From Schauerella fraxinea (GTDB lineage: Bacteria > Pseudomonadota > Gammaproteobacteria > Burkholderiales > Burkholderiaceae_B): DNA of 64,000 nucleotides. The stretch is taken from positions 1 through 64,000 of the forward strand of contig JAVDKK010000006.1 of NCBI GenBank assembly GCA_030849945.1, read 5' to 3'. The notes under the pieces were generated by a model, which ran no database searches, had not been told where the DNA came from, and was given only the letters and a program-made list of their open reading frames with translations. The position numbers were made by a program, and so were the translations under genes. Positions within the stretch are counted from its first letter, which is position 1; the number at the start of each line of letters is the position of its first letter. Positions 32,796-40,518 of this stretch are shown here, piece by piece.

Positions 32796-33604
32796 ATACG
32801 CCAGACGATCCGGTGCAGCAGACGGCACGCGCGCGGCCGCCTTCAGCGCCGCTCGGCACGCGCTTTCGCGACGACGTGGTCGACCTGTGGCGCTTTATTC
32901 GTCATCCTTCTTTGGGACCGCGGCGGCCGGGCCGTCATGCCGGCTCGATCGCTGTGTCCGACGCCGTATCCGGACTGGCGTGGCGGCGCTTGCTGGCCTG
33001 GGCGGCCGTGCTGTGGCTCTTGAATGCCGGCGTGCTGGGGCCGTTGGCCGTGCAGGCGGCGTCCGCCGGTGGCAGCACCCATCGCCTGGATATGAACAAT
33101 ATTCCGTGGTTTACCGGCTTTCTGTGGGCGCCGCTGGTTGAGGAACTCACGTTTCGCTACGGTTTGCGGCGACCGCTGCAGGCCTTGTGGCTACTGCCGA
33201 TCGCCGCGTTTGCCATGGTCAAAGGCCCGCAGACCTGGGCGGTATGGATGATGGCCATTGCGATACTCGTCGCGTTCTGGACGCTGCGGGAAGGGCCTGT
33301 GCGGCGCGTGCGGGTGCATGGCTGGCGTCGGCTGTATCGCAAGCATTTCGGTTGGGTGTTCTACGGTGCCTCGCTCGGGTTCGCCGCTTTGCACCTGGCC
33401 AACTTCAAGCTGGGCGCCATTCCCTGGTGGATGATGCCCGTGCTGGTGTTGCCACAGTTCGCCGCCGGCGTGGTGATGGGGTGGGTGCGGATGCGGCGCG
33501 GTATCGGCGCCTCGATCGTGCTGCACGCTCTCTATAACGGCGGGCCATTGCTGTTGCTGTTCCTGGCGATGCAGGTCGTTTCACCAGAAGCATTGGGCGG
33601 CTAG
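32792..33604 (+). CDS. CPBP-family intramembrane protease
   Basis: This 270-residue polytopic membrane protein carries the CPBP (Abi/Rce1) glutamate protease motifs in order: WAPLVEELTFRYGLRRPL (EE-x3-R), FAALHLANF (H-x3-N type) and a final VLHALYNGGP. Six or so hydrophobic segments are visible. The first 60 residues are charged and likely cytoplasmic. Start is GTG 32792 overlapping the pth stop, implying coupling. Family members process prenylated or signal peptides or act in bacteriocin immunity; the substrate here cannot be predicted. Confidence 0.85.
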   Translation: MNTPDDPVQQTARARPPSAPLGTRFRDDVVDLWRFIRHPSLGPRRPGRHAGSIAVSDAVSGLAWRRLLAWAAVLWLLNAGVLGPLAVQAASAGGSTHRLDMNNIPWFTGFLWAPLVEELTFRYGLRRPLQALWLLPIAAFAMVKGPQTWAVWMMAIAILVAFWTLREGPVRRVRVHGWRRLYRKHFGWVFYGASLGFAALHLANFKLGAIPWWMMPVLVLPQFAAGVVMGWVRMRRGIGASIVLHALYNGGPLLLLFLAMQVVSPEALGG

Positions 33605-33692
33605 GGCGCGACGCCCGGGGCCGCTCGTCTCTCATTCGCCGGCGCAGGCGTTAAACTGCCCGGCTCAATCTTTATCTCGATGGATTTTTCTC

Positions 33693-34784
33693 ATGGCATT
33701 GCAATGCGGCATCGTCGGTCTTCCCAACGTCGGTAAATCGACGCTTTTCAACGCGCTCACGCGTGCGGGCATTCCGGCGGAAAACTATCCGTTCTGCACG
33801 ATCGAGCCCAACGTGGGCGTGGTCGAAGTGCCCGATCCCCGTTTGGGCAAATTGGCGGAGATCGTCAACCCCGAGCGCATCCTGTCGGCCACGGTCGAAT
33901 TCGTGGATATCGCAGGTCTGGTGGCGGGCGCGAGCAAGGGTGAGGGCCTGGGCAACCAGTTCCTGGCCCACATCCGCGAAACGGACGCCATCGTAAATGT
34001 GGTGCGCTGCTTCGAAGACGGCAACGTGATTCACGTGGCAGGCCGCGTCGATCCCATCGCCGACATCGAAGTCATCGAAACCGAATTGGCCCTGGCCGAC
34101 ATGCAAACGGCCGAAAAGGCCCTGCATCGTTTTTCCAAAACCGCGCGCTCGGGCGACAAAGATGCTCAGCGCTTGGTCACGGTGATCGAGAAGTGCATCA
34201 AGCAACTGGACGAAGCCAAGCCGATCCGCGCCTTGGGATTGACCAAGGACGAGCTCGCCGATATCGCCCAGCTCTGCTTCATCACCGCCAAGCCCGCCAT
34301 GTATGTGGGTAACGTGAGCGATGACGGCTTTAAAGACAACCCGCTGTTGGATCGCCTGACCGAGTTCGCGAAATCGCGTGGCGCCCCTGTCGTGGCCATT
34401 TGCGCCGCCATCGAAGCTGAAATCGTCGATCTGGGTGAAGAAGACCGTGTCGCCTTCCTTTCCGACATGGGCATGGAAGAGCCGGGCCTGAACCGCCTGA
34501 TTCGCGCCGCCTTCAGCTTGCTGGGTCTGCAAACGTACTTCACGGCTGGCGTGAAGGAAGTGCGCGCCTGGACCGTGCCGATCGGCGCCACCGGCCCGCA
34601 AGCCGCCGGTGTGATCCACACCGACTTCGAGCGCGGTTATATCCGCGCGCAGACGATCGCCTATGAGGATTTCATTGCGTTCAAGGGCGAGCAGGGCGCC
34701 AAAGAAGCCGGCAAGATGCGCGCCGAAGGCAAGGAATACATCGTCAAGGATGGCGATGTGATGAACTTCCTGTTTAACGTTTAA
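33693..34784 (+). CDS. ychF: OBG-family ribosome-binding ATPase YchF
   Basis: This 363-residue P-loop protein binds ribosomes and preferentially hydrolyses ATP. The G1 loop is GLPNVGKSTLFNAL near residue 8, the G3-like motif FVDIAGLVAGASKGEGLGNQ, and a C-terminal TGS/ubiquitin-like domain ends in GKEYIVKDGDVMNFLFNV. The ATPase-specific NxxE-type G4 region is KPAMYVGNVSDDG. Length matches the 363-residue E. coli protein. The pth-CPBP-ychF order is near the conserved pth-ychF pair. It has 88 bases of upstream spacer. Confidence 0.98.
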   Translation: MALQCGIVGLPNVGKSTLFNALTRAGIPAENYPFCTIEPNVGVVEVPDPRLGKLAEIVNPERILSATVEFVDIAGLVAGASKGEGLGNQFLAHIRETDAIVNVVRCFEDGNVIHVAGRVDPIADIEVIETELALADMQTAEKALHRFSKTARSGDKDAQRLVTVIEKCIKQLDEAKPIRALGLTKDELADIAQLCFITAKPAMYVGNVSDDGFKDNPLLDRLTEFAKSRGAPVVAICAAIEAEIVDLGEEDRVAFLSDMGMEEPGLNRLIRAAFSLLGLQTYFTAGVKEVRAWTVPIGATGPQAAGVIHTDFERGYIRAQTIAYEDFIAFKGEQGAKEAGKMRAEGKEYIVKDGDVMNFLFNV

Positions 34785-34799
34785 CGATCAGCGTATATC

Positions 34800-34839
34800 G
34801 CGCAACGTCTGCCGCTGCACGAGCGGTTGGTCGTTGCGC
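34800..34839 (+). other. Nested stem-loop downstream of ychF
   Basis: GCGCAACG (34800-34807) pairs with CGTTGCGC (34832-34839), enclosing CCGCT/AGCGG (34812-34816 and 34822-34826). No T-run follows, so it is not a standard intrinsic terminator; it may stabilise the ychF 3' end. The remaining spacer up to 34985 shows nothing else. Confidence 0.4.
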
Positions 34840-34985
34840 GCCTATCGCATCGTCTACCTGGGTGGGAGCGCTTCGGCGCTCTGCGCGCGGTGTCAGAAAG
34901 TCGTTGCGCGGTTTTCAGTTCTGGACGCTCGCTCGCGCTGCAAACGATAAACTGCACGTCTCCAGCAATAACCAGGATGAGACGT

Positions 34986-35399
34986 ATGCTGCGCCCCGAT
35001 ATCACCCTCGAGTACCTGAACGCCCGTTCCGCCGATCGCCTGCCTGGGCACTATGGCTTCGAGGTCACGTCGTTCGATGAAGGGCGATTGGAAGCGCAGA
35101 TCGAGCTGCAACCTTGGATGATGGCGCCCAACGGGTTTTTGCATGCCGCCACCGTGATTCTTCTGGCCGACACGAGCGCGGGCTACGCCACCATCGCGCA
35201 TCTGCCGGAGGGCGCCAAGAACTTCACCACCATCGAGTTGAAGAGCAACTTCCTGGCGACGGCAAAGGGGGGTGTGCTTCGTGCCGAGGCGGTGGCCGAG
35301 CATCTGGGTCGCAATACGCAGGTGTGGTCGGCGGCGGTGTTCAACGATCAGGGCAAGAAGACGGCGCTGTTTCGCTGCACGCAGATGATTCTTTGGTAG
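34986..35399 (+). CDS. PaaI/YdiI-type hotdog thioesterase
   Basis: This 137-residue hotdog-fold protein probably hydrolyses acyl- or aroyl-CoA thioesters. The core helix segment PNGFLHAATVILLADTSAGY holds the conserved Asn-Gly and the catalytic acid position (Asp), and the sheet TTIELKSNFLATAKGG is typical. AGGA at 34974-34977 sits eight bases before ATG 34986; ATG 34977 is an alternative adding three residues. It is a single gene between ychF and an AsmA-family gene, so context does not identify its substrate. Confidence 0.88.
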   Translation: MLRPDITLEYLNARSADRLPGHYGFEVTSFDEGRLEAQIELQPWMMAPNGFLHAATVILLADTSAGYATIAHLPEGAKNFTTIELKSNFLATAKGGVLRAEAVAEHLGRNTQVWSAAVFNDQGKKTALFRCTQMILW

Positions 35400-35670
35400 C
35401 GTTCTGGATTGAACCGATTACCGCGGCTTGGGTCGAACCCATAACCTGACGTCATTTGCTTTCTACGGCGTCGAGGCACATTGCGGTACAAATTAGTCAC
35501 TTCTAATGCTGGGGCTGGCGCAAACCGACCTCCTCAATTTGATACGATAGGCCCTTCGCAGCGGCTGGTCGGCGCGCGCACGTCATGTGCCCCCGGCTTG
35601 GTCGCTCCCCAGGCGCCCCTGTTCTGCGCCACACCCGCACATTACCAATCGAGGTACCCACGAGGCAACG

Positions 35671-38358
35671 ATGAAGACGTGGATCAAGCGAATACTGATA
35701 GGCCTTGTGGTTCTGGTGTTGGTTGCGATCGTGGGCCTGGCAATATTCCTCCTCACGTTCGACCCCAACGCGTATAAGTACAAGCTCGAAGAGCTCATAC
35801 AAACGCGCTACCAGCGCACGTTGGCGATCGAGGGCGACATCGAGTTGTCTCTCTTCCCGCGCCTGGGACTGTCGTTGCAGGACGTGTCGCTGTCGGAAGT
35901 GAATAGCGAAGACACGTTCGCCTCGGTCGAGAGCGCGCGCCTTGCGGTCGCGATCTGGCCGCTGCTGTCCGACAATCTGGTGGTCGACCATGTGGCAGTC
36001 ACGGGCTTCAAGGCCCGCGTGATTCGCGACAAAACCGGGCAGTTCAATTTCAGCAATCTGGTGGGTGCCGACAATCACATGTCGCAATCTGCCTCGGCCG
36101 ACGCGCCGCGCGACCAGAACTCCGGTTTTCAGATCGATATCGCGGGCATGGATCTGCAGCAGGGCGATCTGGTATTGCAAGATCAGATTACCGGTCGTGC
36201 GATCACGATCAATCGCCTCAATGCGAGCACCGGCCGCATCACCTTCAATCAGCCGTTCAATGTCAATTTGAATGCGCACCTCGAAGGCGGTAACCCGCGC
36301 ATGGATGCCAACCTGACCGGGCAGGGCATGCTGATGCTCAATCCGGCGGCGAAGGAATATTCCGCGCAAAAGCTCGATATGCGGATTACCGGCCAATTGC
36401 CCGACGCGCAGGCCACCAGCCTGATCGCGCGCGGCAACGTGGCCTTCAATGGTCAAACGTCGTCGCTCAATGTGGCGGGCCTCGAGTTGCTGTTCCAGGG
36501 CGATGTCACGCGTCCGGATCTGGCGATGAAGGGCGTCGATGCCAGCGTATCGATTCCGCGTTTGGTGGCCGATCCGTTCAAGCGCAAGCTGCAGATCGAT
36601 CGTCTGGCGGTGCGCGCGCGTGGTGCCATGGAACGTGGGCCGTTCGAGCTGGCGCTGGATGCACCGTCATTGAACATCTCGCCTGAGAAGGCGACGGGTG
36701 ACGCGCTCACCGGCCGCTTGCGTCTCGATGGCCCGAGTGGCATCGACACGAATTTTGGGCTGACGGGGATCAGCGGTAACGCCGCCGAACTCGATATTCA
36801 AGAAGCCAAGCTGAACGGCACGCTCAAGCAAAATGACCGGCTGGTGAAGTTTGCGTTTACCTCACCGGTATCGCTGGGCTTGTCGGAACGTACGGCCAGC
36901 ATGCCGGCGTTGCGTGGCGACGTGAATATCACCGATCCGGCCTTGCCCAAGGGCAATTTGCAGATCCCCGTGATTGGCAGTTTGAATGCCGATCTGGTCA
37001 AGGATCAGGCCGCCGCCAAGATCAACGCCGTGCTCGAAGGCGGCAAATTCGACCTGACGGCGGATGTGGCCCGATTGTCCGAAGCGCCGCGTCTTGCGTT
37101 CTCGCTGGCCGTGGATGTGCTTGATCTGGATAAGCTCGTGCCGCAAGCGTCGGCCGCGCCTGCTTCGACCGCCAAGCCTGCCTCTGCACCGGCTCCCACG
37201 CCGGCTCCAGCTGCCACGCCCGCACCCGCACCTGCCCCGGCGGCAACGTCGTCGCCTGCGACCGCGCCCGACGCCGCCGCAGCCAATGCCACGGCGCCGG
37301 CAAACGGTGCCGCCCCCGCTGCCGGTGCGAATCCCGCCGCTGCGGCTCCGGCTCAAGCGTCGACGCCGGCTCCTGCGACCACGCCTGCGCCGGCCCCAGC
37401 AGCTCCGGCAGCCGCACCGACACCTGCACCGGCCGCACCTACGCCGTCCGTCGACGACACGATCGACCTGCGCGCATTGGTGGGTCCCACAGCCAGTGGC
37501 AGCGTCAAAGTGGGCAAGTTGGTGGTGCGTGGCATGAAGGCCGATGATGTCAGTGCCGACATCAAGCTGGAAAAGGGCAAGCTCGATATCAGCTCCCTGG
37601 CCGCCACGCTTTATGAAGGCAAACTTGCCGGTGTGGTGTCGGTGAACGCTGCCGAGAACAACAAGGTCGCGGCCAAGCTCTCGCTCGCCGGCATTTCGAT
37701 CGAACCGTTGCTGAACGATCTCACCCGACGCACGTCATTGAGCGGCAAGGGCTCGGTGGTGCTGGATCTCACGTCGTCGGGCGCAAATACCTACGCCATG
37801 ACGAACAATCTGGCTGGTACGTTGCAGGCGCGCCTGCGCGATGGCGCAGTCAAGGGCATCAATATCGCGCAAACGTTGCGTGAGTTGAAGCGCGTCGTCA
37901 CGGGCGAGGTTTCCCCTGCCGTGGGCGTGACCACCGGCGATGCGCAGCAAACCGACTTCACTGCGCTCGATGCTGACGTTCAGTTCGACCGCGGTATTGG
38001 CACGGTCAAGAACCTCAATCTGTCGTCGCCGCTGCTGCGGATATCGCAAGGCAGTCCTGCGACGTTCAACTTGGTCACACGGGTGGTCGACTTCGTTGCC
38101 TTGATTCGGGTGGTCAACACGCTTACGGGGCAGGACGGCGAGGGGCTTGAAGAACTGCGCAACGTCACGGTGCCGATCCATGTGGCCGGTCCGTTCGAGA
38201 AGCCGCTGTTTGCCGTGCAATGGCGCGGTGCGGCCGAAGAGCTGCTCAAGGGCCGCGCCGAAGACAAGCTGCGTGAAGTGATCGAAAAGAACACTGGCGC
38301 ATCGCCTGAGGCCGCCAAGGACATCGGCAACGCGCTCAAGGGACTGCTGAAGCGATGA
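35671..38358 (+). CDS. AsmA-family envelope protein
   Basis: This 895-residue protein has one N-terminal membrane anchor (MKTWIKRILIGLVVLVLVAI) and then AsmA-type beta-taco sequence in the periplasm, including IQTRYQRTLAIEGDIELSLF and SLFPRLGLSLQDVSLSE. The family is linked to lipid transport between membranes and outer-membrane assembly. A conspicuous Ala/Pro/Thr linker of about 100 residues (roughly 490-592) separates the first part from the conserved AsmA_2 C-terminus with KGINIAQTLRELKR and LNLSSPLLRISQG. ATG 35671 is chosen for the membrane anchor. It overlaps the next gene by ATGA. Confidence 0.9.
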   Translation: MKTWIKRILIGLVVLVLVAIVGLAIFLLTFDPNAYKYKLEELIQTRYQRTLAIEGDIELSLFPRLGLSLQDVSLSEVNSEDTFASVESARLAVAIWPLLSDNLVVDHVAVTGFKARVIRDKTGQFNFSNLVGADNHMSQSASADAPRDQNSGFQIDIAGMDLQQGDLVLQDQITGRAITINRLNASTGRITFNQPFNVNLNAHLEGGNPRMDANLTGQGMLMLNPAAKEYSAQKLDMRITGQLPDAQATSLIARGNVAFNGQTSSLNVAGLELLFQGDVTRPDLAMKGVDASVSIPRLVADPFKRKLQIDRLAVRARGAMERGPFELALDAPSLNISPEKATGDALTGRLRLDGPSGIDTNFGLTGISGNAAELDIQEAKLNGTLKQNDRLVKFAFTSPVSLGLSERTASMPALRGDVNITDPALPKGNLQIPVIGSLNADLVKDQAAAKINAVLEGGKFDLTADVARLSEAPRLAFSLAVDVLDLDKLVPQASAAPASTAKPASAPAPTPAPAATPAPAPAPAATSSPATAPDAAAANATAPANGAAPAAGANPAAAAPAQASTPAPATTPAPAPAAPAAAPTPAPAAPTPSVDDTIDLRALVGPTASGSVKVGKLVVRGMKADDVSADIKLEKGKLDISSLAATLYEGKLAGVVSVNAAENNKVAAKLSLAGISIEPLLNDLTRRTSLSGKGSVVLDLTSSGANTYAMTNNLAGTLQARLRDGAVKGINIAQTLRELKRVVTGEVSPAVGVTTGDAQQTDFTALDADVQFDRGIGTVKNLNLSSPLLRISQGSPATFNLVTRVVDFVALIRVVNTLTGQDGEGLEELRNVTVPIHVAGPFEKPLFAVQWRGAAEELLKGRAEDKLREVIEKNTGASPEAAKDIGNALKGLLKR

Positions 38359-38744
38359 CACCCGCGGTCTATACCCCGTTGGTCGAATGCGGCGGCGTGG
38401 CGGACGATCGGGCGCAAGCGTACGATCGCCGCTGGCTTGTGGTGCATGAAGACGGGCGGTGGATGACGCGCACGCACTTCCCGCAACTCGCCGATGTGAC
38501 CGTAGAACTGCGGTTAGGGTATCTGGTGATTCGCGCGCCGGGCATGTTGCGTCTGGATATCCCGCTTGACGTGATCGAAGACGACGAAAGTGTGCGCTTC
38601 ACCGCGATGGTGGGCGATCAGGAAATCGATGTCGTGGATGAAGGCGAGCTCGCAACGGCCTGGATGTCGAGCTATTTGCGCCAGCCGTGCGGCATCATGA
38701 AGGTGCACCCGGACGTGGCCGAAGTGCGCTGGCCGCAGGGCTGA
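38355..38744 (+). CDS. MOSC N-terminal beta-barrel domain protein
   Basis: This 129-residue protein resembles only the N-terminal beta-barrel (MOSC_N) half of molybdenum-cofactor sulfurase-C proteins. DRRWLVVHEDGRWMTRTHFP and LADVTVELRLGYLVIRAPG are typical. The C-terminal MOSC domain with its catalytic cysteine is absent, so it cannot be a complete sulfur carrier or mARC-like enzyme. Stand-alone forms exist in betaproteobacteria, so this is probably not a truncation. It overlaps the asmA stop by four bases. Confidence 0.8.
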   Translation: MTPAVYTPLVECGGVADDRAQAYDRRWLVVHEDGRWMTRTHFPQLADVTVELRLGYLVIRAPGMLRLDIPLDVIEDDESVRFTAMVGDQEIDVVDEGELATAWMSSYLRQPCGIMKVHPDVAEVRWPQG

Positions 38745-38764
38745 AGCCACGTCAGCTGAATACC

Positions 38765-39016
38765 CTATGCTTTACCGGTGAGCCGACGATATTTGGCCAT
38801 CAAGGCATCTTGCCCCTCAACCCATTGCGGATTGAGTTCGATGCACTCCACCGGACATACCACCTTGCACTGCGGCTCATCGAAATGGCCGACGCATTCG
38901 GTACAGGCGTCGGGATCGATCACATAGAATTCCTCGCCCATCGAGATGGCGTCATTAGGACACGGCGGCTCGCAGACGTCGCAATTGATGCATTCATCGG
39001 TAATTCGCAGGGCCAT
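38765..39016 (-). CDS. YfhL-family 2[4Fe-4S] ferredoxin
   Basis: This 83-residue electron carrier has CINCDVCEPPCPNDAI at the N-terminus and CTECVGHFDEPQCKVVCPVE in the middle, the two-cluster arrangement of Alvin/YfhL-type ferredoxins with the long loop between cysteines of cluster two. ATG 39016 is used; the frame extends 12 bases further. It is the last gene of the minus-strand rsmD-coaD-fdx group, separated from coaD by the repeat array and an RNA hairpin. Its redox partner is unknown. Confidence 0.94.
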   Translation of the reverse strand: MALRITDECINCDVCEPPCPNDAISMGEEFYVIDPDACTECVGHFDEPQCKVVCPVECIELNPQWVEGQDALMAKYRRLTGKA

Positions 39017-39040
39017 GATCGAAACCAACCAAAAAGAGGC

Positions 39041-39083
39041 ATAGACAGAAGGGCGGCGCGTGCCGCCACTGCTATCTGTCTAT
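39041..39083 (-). other. Stem-loop in the ferredoxin leader
   Basis: ATAGACAGA (39041-39049) and TCTGTCTAT (39075-39083) form a perfect 9-bp outer stem enclosing GGCGGC-GCGT-GCCGCC. Read on the minus strand it is followed by GCCTCTTTTTGG, so it could attenuate transcription from coaD or from a local promoter before the ferredoxin gene. Confidence 0.5.
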
Positions 39084-39244
39084 TGTAGACCTCTGGTCAA
39101 ATCGGGTTAGTCGACGCTCAACCGAGCAGTGCCAGCTTGGTTTGTGTTGGCCTGTCTGATCGGCGGGCCGGGATCGCTGTCGAATCAACGCGCTGGCATT
39201 TCCGCGGCGGTAGCCCGGCCTTGACCCGGCACTCGCCCGGCACC

Positions 39245-39407
39245 AGCTCGGCAATAGCCCGACGCCAGCTCGGCAATAGCCCGACATCAGCTCGGCAATA
39301 GCCCGACATCAGCTCGGCAATAGCCCGACATCAGCTCGGCAATAGCCCGACATCAGCTCGGCACCAGCCCGACATCAGCCCGACAATATCCCGGCATCAG
39401 CCCGGCC
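39245..39407. repeat. 22-base tandem repeat array (11-base sub-period)
   Basis: The unit is AGCTCGGCAAT followed by AGCCCGACATC, repeating from 39245 with boundaries at 39267, 39289, 39311, 39333, 39355 and 39377. Copies 2-5 are identical, the first and last copies are degenerate, and a partial copy runs to 39407. The two 11-base halves resemble each other, so the ancestral period is 11. The array runs through the stop codon and last codons of coaD. The rest of the 380-base gap (39017-39244) holds only the hairpin at 39041. Confidence 0.92.
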
Positions 39408-39900
39408 AGGACTGCTCGCGCCGCTCACTGGCTTTTTCGTGCATCCAGCGTTCGACTGAAGGAAACACGAACTTGCTCACATCGCCGCCCAGTTGTGCAA
39501 TCTCTCGCACGATGGTGCCGGAAATGAACTGGTACTGCTCCGACGGCGTCATGAACAGCGTTTCGACTTCGGGCAGCAAATGGCGGTTCATGCCGGCCAT
39601 CTGAAACTCATATTCGAAATCGGAGACGGCCCGCAACCCACGGACGATGACTTGGCCTTCCTGTTCGCGTACGAAATCCTTGAGCAAGCCGCCGAATGCT
39701 CTGACCTCGACGTTGCCGTAATGGCCCAGCACCTCGCGCGCAATGCTCACGCGTTCATCGATATTGAAGAACGGTTTTTTATTGCGGCTGTGGGCGATGC
39801 CGACCACGACCTTGTCGAACAGCGATGCTGCCCGGCGCACCAAATCTTCATGTCCGCGCGTTAGCGGATCGAACGTGCCCGGATATATGGCTGTAATCAT
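39397..39900 (-). CDS. coaD: Phosphopantetheine adenylyltransferase
   Basis: This 167-residue hexameric enzyme transfers AMP to 4'-phosphopantetheine in coenzyme A synthesis. The nucleotidyltransferase motif YPGTFDPLTRGHEDLVRRA is at the N-terminus, VRGLRAVSDFEYEFQMAGMN in the middle, and the ISGTIVRE loop (usually ISSTxVRE) near 125. The final residues ERREQSWPG are encoded by DNA that merges into the 22-base repeat array. Gap to rsmD upstream is 42 bases, so the two are probably cotranscribed. Confidence 0.97.
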   Translation of the reverse strand: MITAIYPGTFDPLTRGHEDLVRRAASLFDKVVVGIAHSRNKKPFFNIDERVSIAREVLGHYGNVEVRAFGGLLKDFVREQEGQVIVRGLRAVSDFEYEFQMAGMNRHLLPEVETLFMTPSEQYQFISGTIVREIAQLGGDVSKFVFPSVERWMHEKASERREQSWPG

Positions 39901-39942
39901 GTGTACTCCCTACCTTTATGTCACCTTCCTCCGAAGCGCAGA

Positions 39943-40518
39943 TTATTGTCCCTTTTGCGCATTGCAGCAAATTCGAAGAAGGTGGAAGTGGACAGCGCCG
40001 GCTTTGCCTTGACGAAGTAGTGTGAATGGAGCCTCGGGCGTAAGGGGGGCTTCGGACTCCACATAGACTAAGCCATCGGTAGCCATCAGGCCCGGCAGAC
40101 GATCCCACAGTTTAGGCAACCACTCGGCGTTGAAGGGCGGATCGAGAAAAATCAGATCGAATGCCGGCTCGTCGAATCGCTCGAGTGAGGCCAACGCATC
40201 CGATTGCAGAATGCGGACGGCGCGCGCATCCAGTTTGTCGCGCAACGCGCGAATCGCGGCCACGGCCTTGGGATCGCGTTCGACCATCTGCACGTGGGCC
40301 GCGCCCCGCGATGCGGCCTCGAAGCCCAACGCGCCGCTCCCGGCAAACAGATCGAGCACCTTGCGACCCGCGAGGTCACCTTCCCAAAAATGGGCCAACC
40401 AATTGAACAGCGTTTCGCGTACGCGGTCGGGCGTAGGACGCAAACCGGCAATATCGAGCACTTCAATTGGGGTTCGGCGGTACTGACCGCCAACGATGCG
40501 AATATACTTCTTGCCCAT
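39943..40518 (-). CDS. rsmD: 16S rRNA (guanine-966-N2)-methyltransferase RsmD
   Basis: This 191-residue SAM-dependent methyltransferase modifies G966 of 16S rRNA. Motifs: IRIVGGQYRRTPIEV, RPTPDRVRETLFNWL, the SAM loop VLDLFAGSGALGFEAASRG, and the catalytic LIFLDPPFNAEW. The start is ATG 40518, reading MGKKYIRIVGG; ATG 40533 would add five residues and overlap ftsY more. The start codon shares the CATG tetranucleotide with the ftsY start on the other strand. It probably forms an operon with coaD. Confidence 0.95.
   Translation of the reverse strand: MGKKYIRIVGGQYRRTPIEVLDIAGLRPTPDRVRETLFNWLAHFWEGDLAGRKVLDLFAGSGALGFEAASRGAAHVQMVERDPKAVAAIRALRDKLDARAVRILQSDALASLERFDEPAFDLIFLDPPFNAEWLPKLWDRLPGLMATDGLVYVESEAPLTPEAPFTLLRQGKAGAVHFHLLRICCNAQKGQ

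Noticed and set aside
34800..34839. Intrinsic terminator of ychF
   Set aside because: The stem is good but there is no following T-run on either strand; kept only as a structured element.
38355..38744. Truncated MOSC pseudogene
   Set aside because: Clean start and stop, ATGA coupling to asmA, and known stand-alone MOSC_N proteins make an intact gene more likely.
39072..39309. Short minus-strand open frames across the 22-base repeat
   Set aside because: The unit length is not a multiple of three and the translated products differ by frame with no family features.
39245..39407. CRISPR-like array
   Set aside because: The repeats are contiguous with no unique spacers and no cas genes are nearby; it is a simple tandem array.
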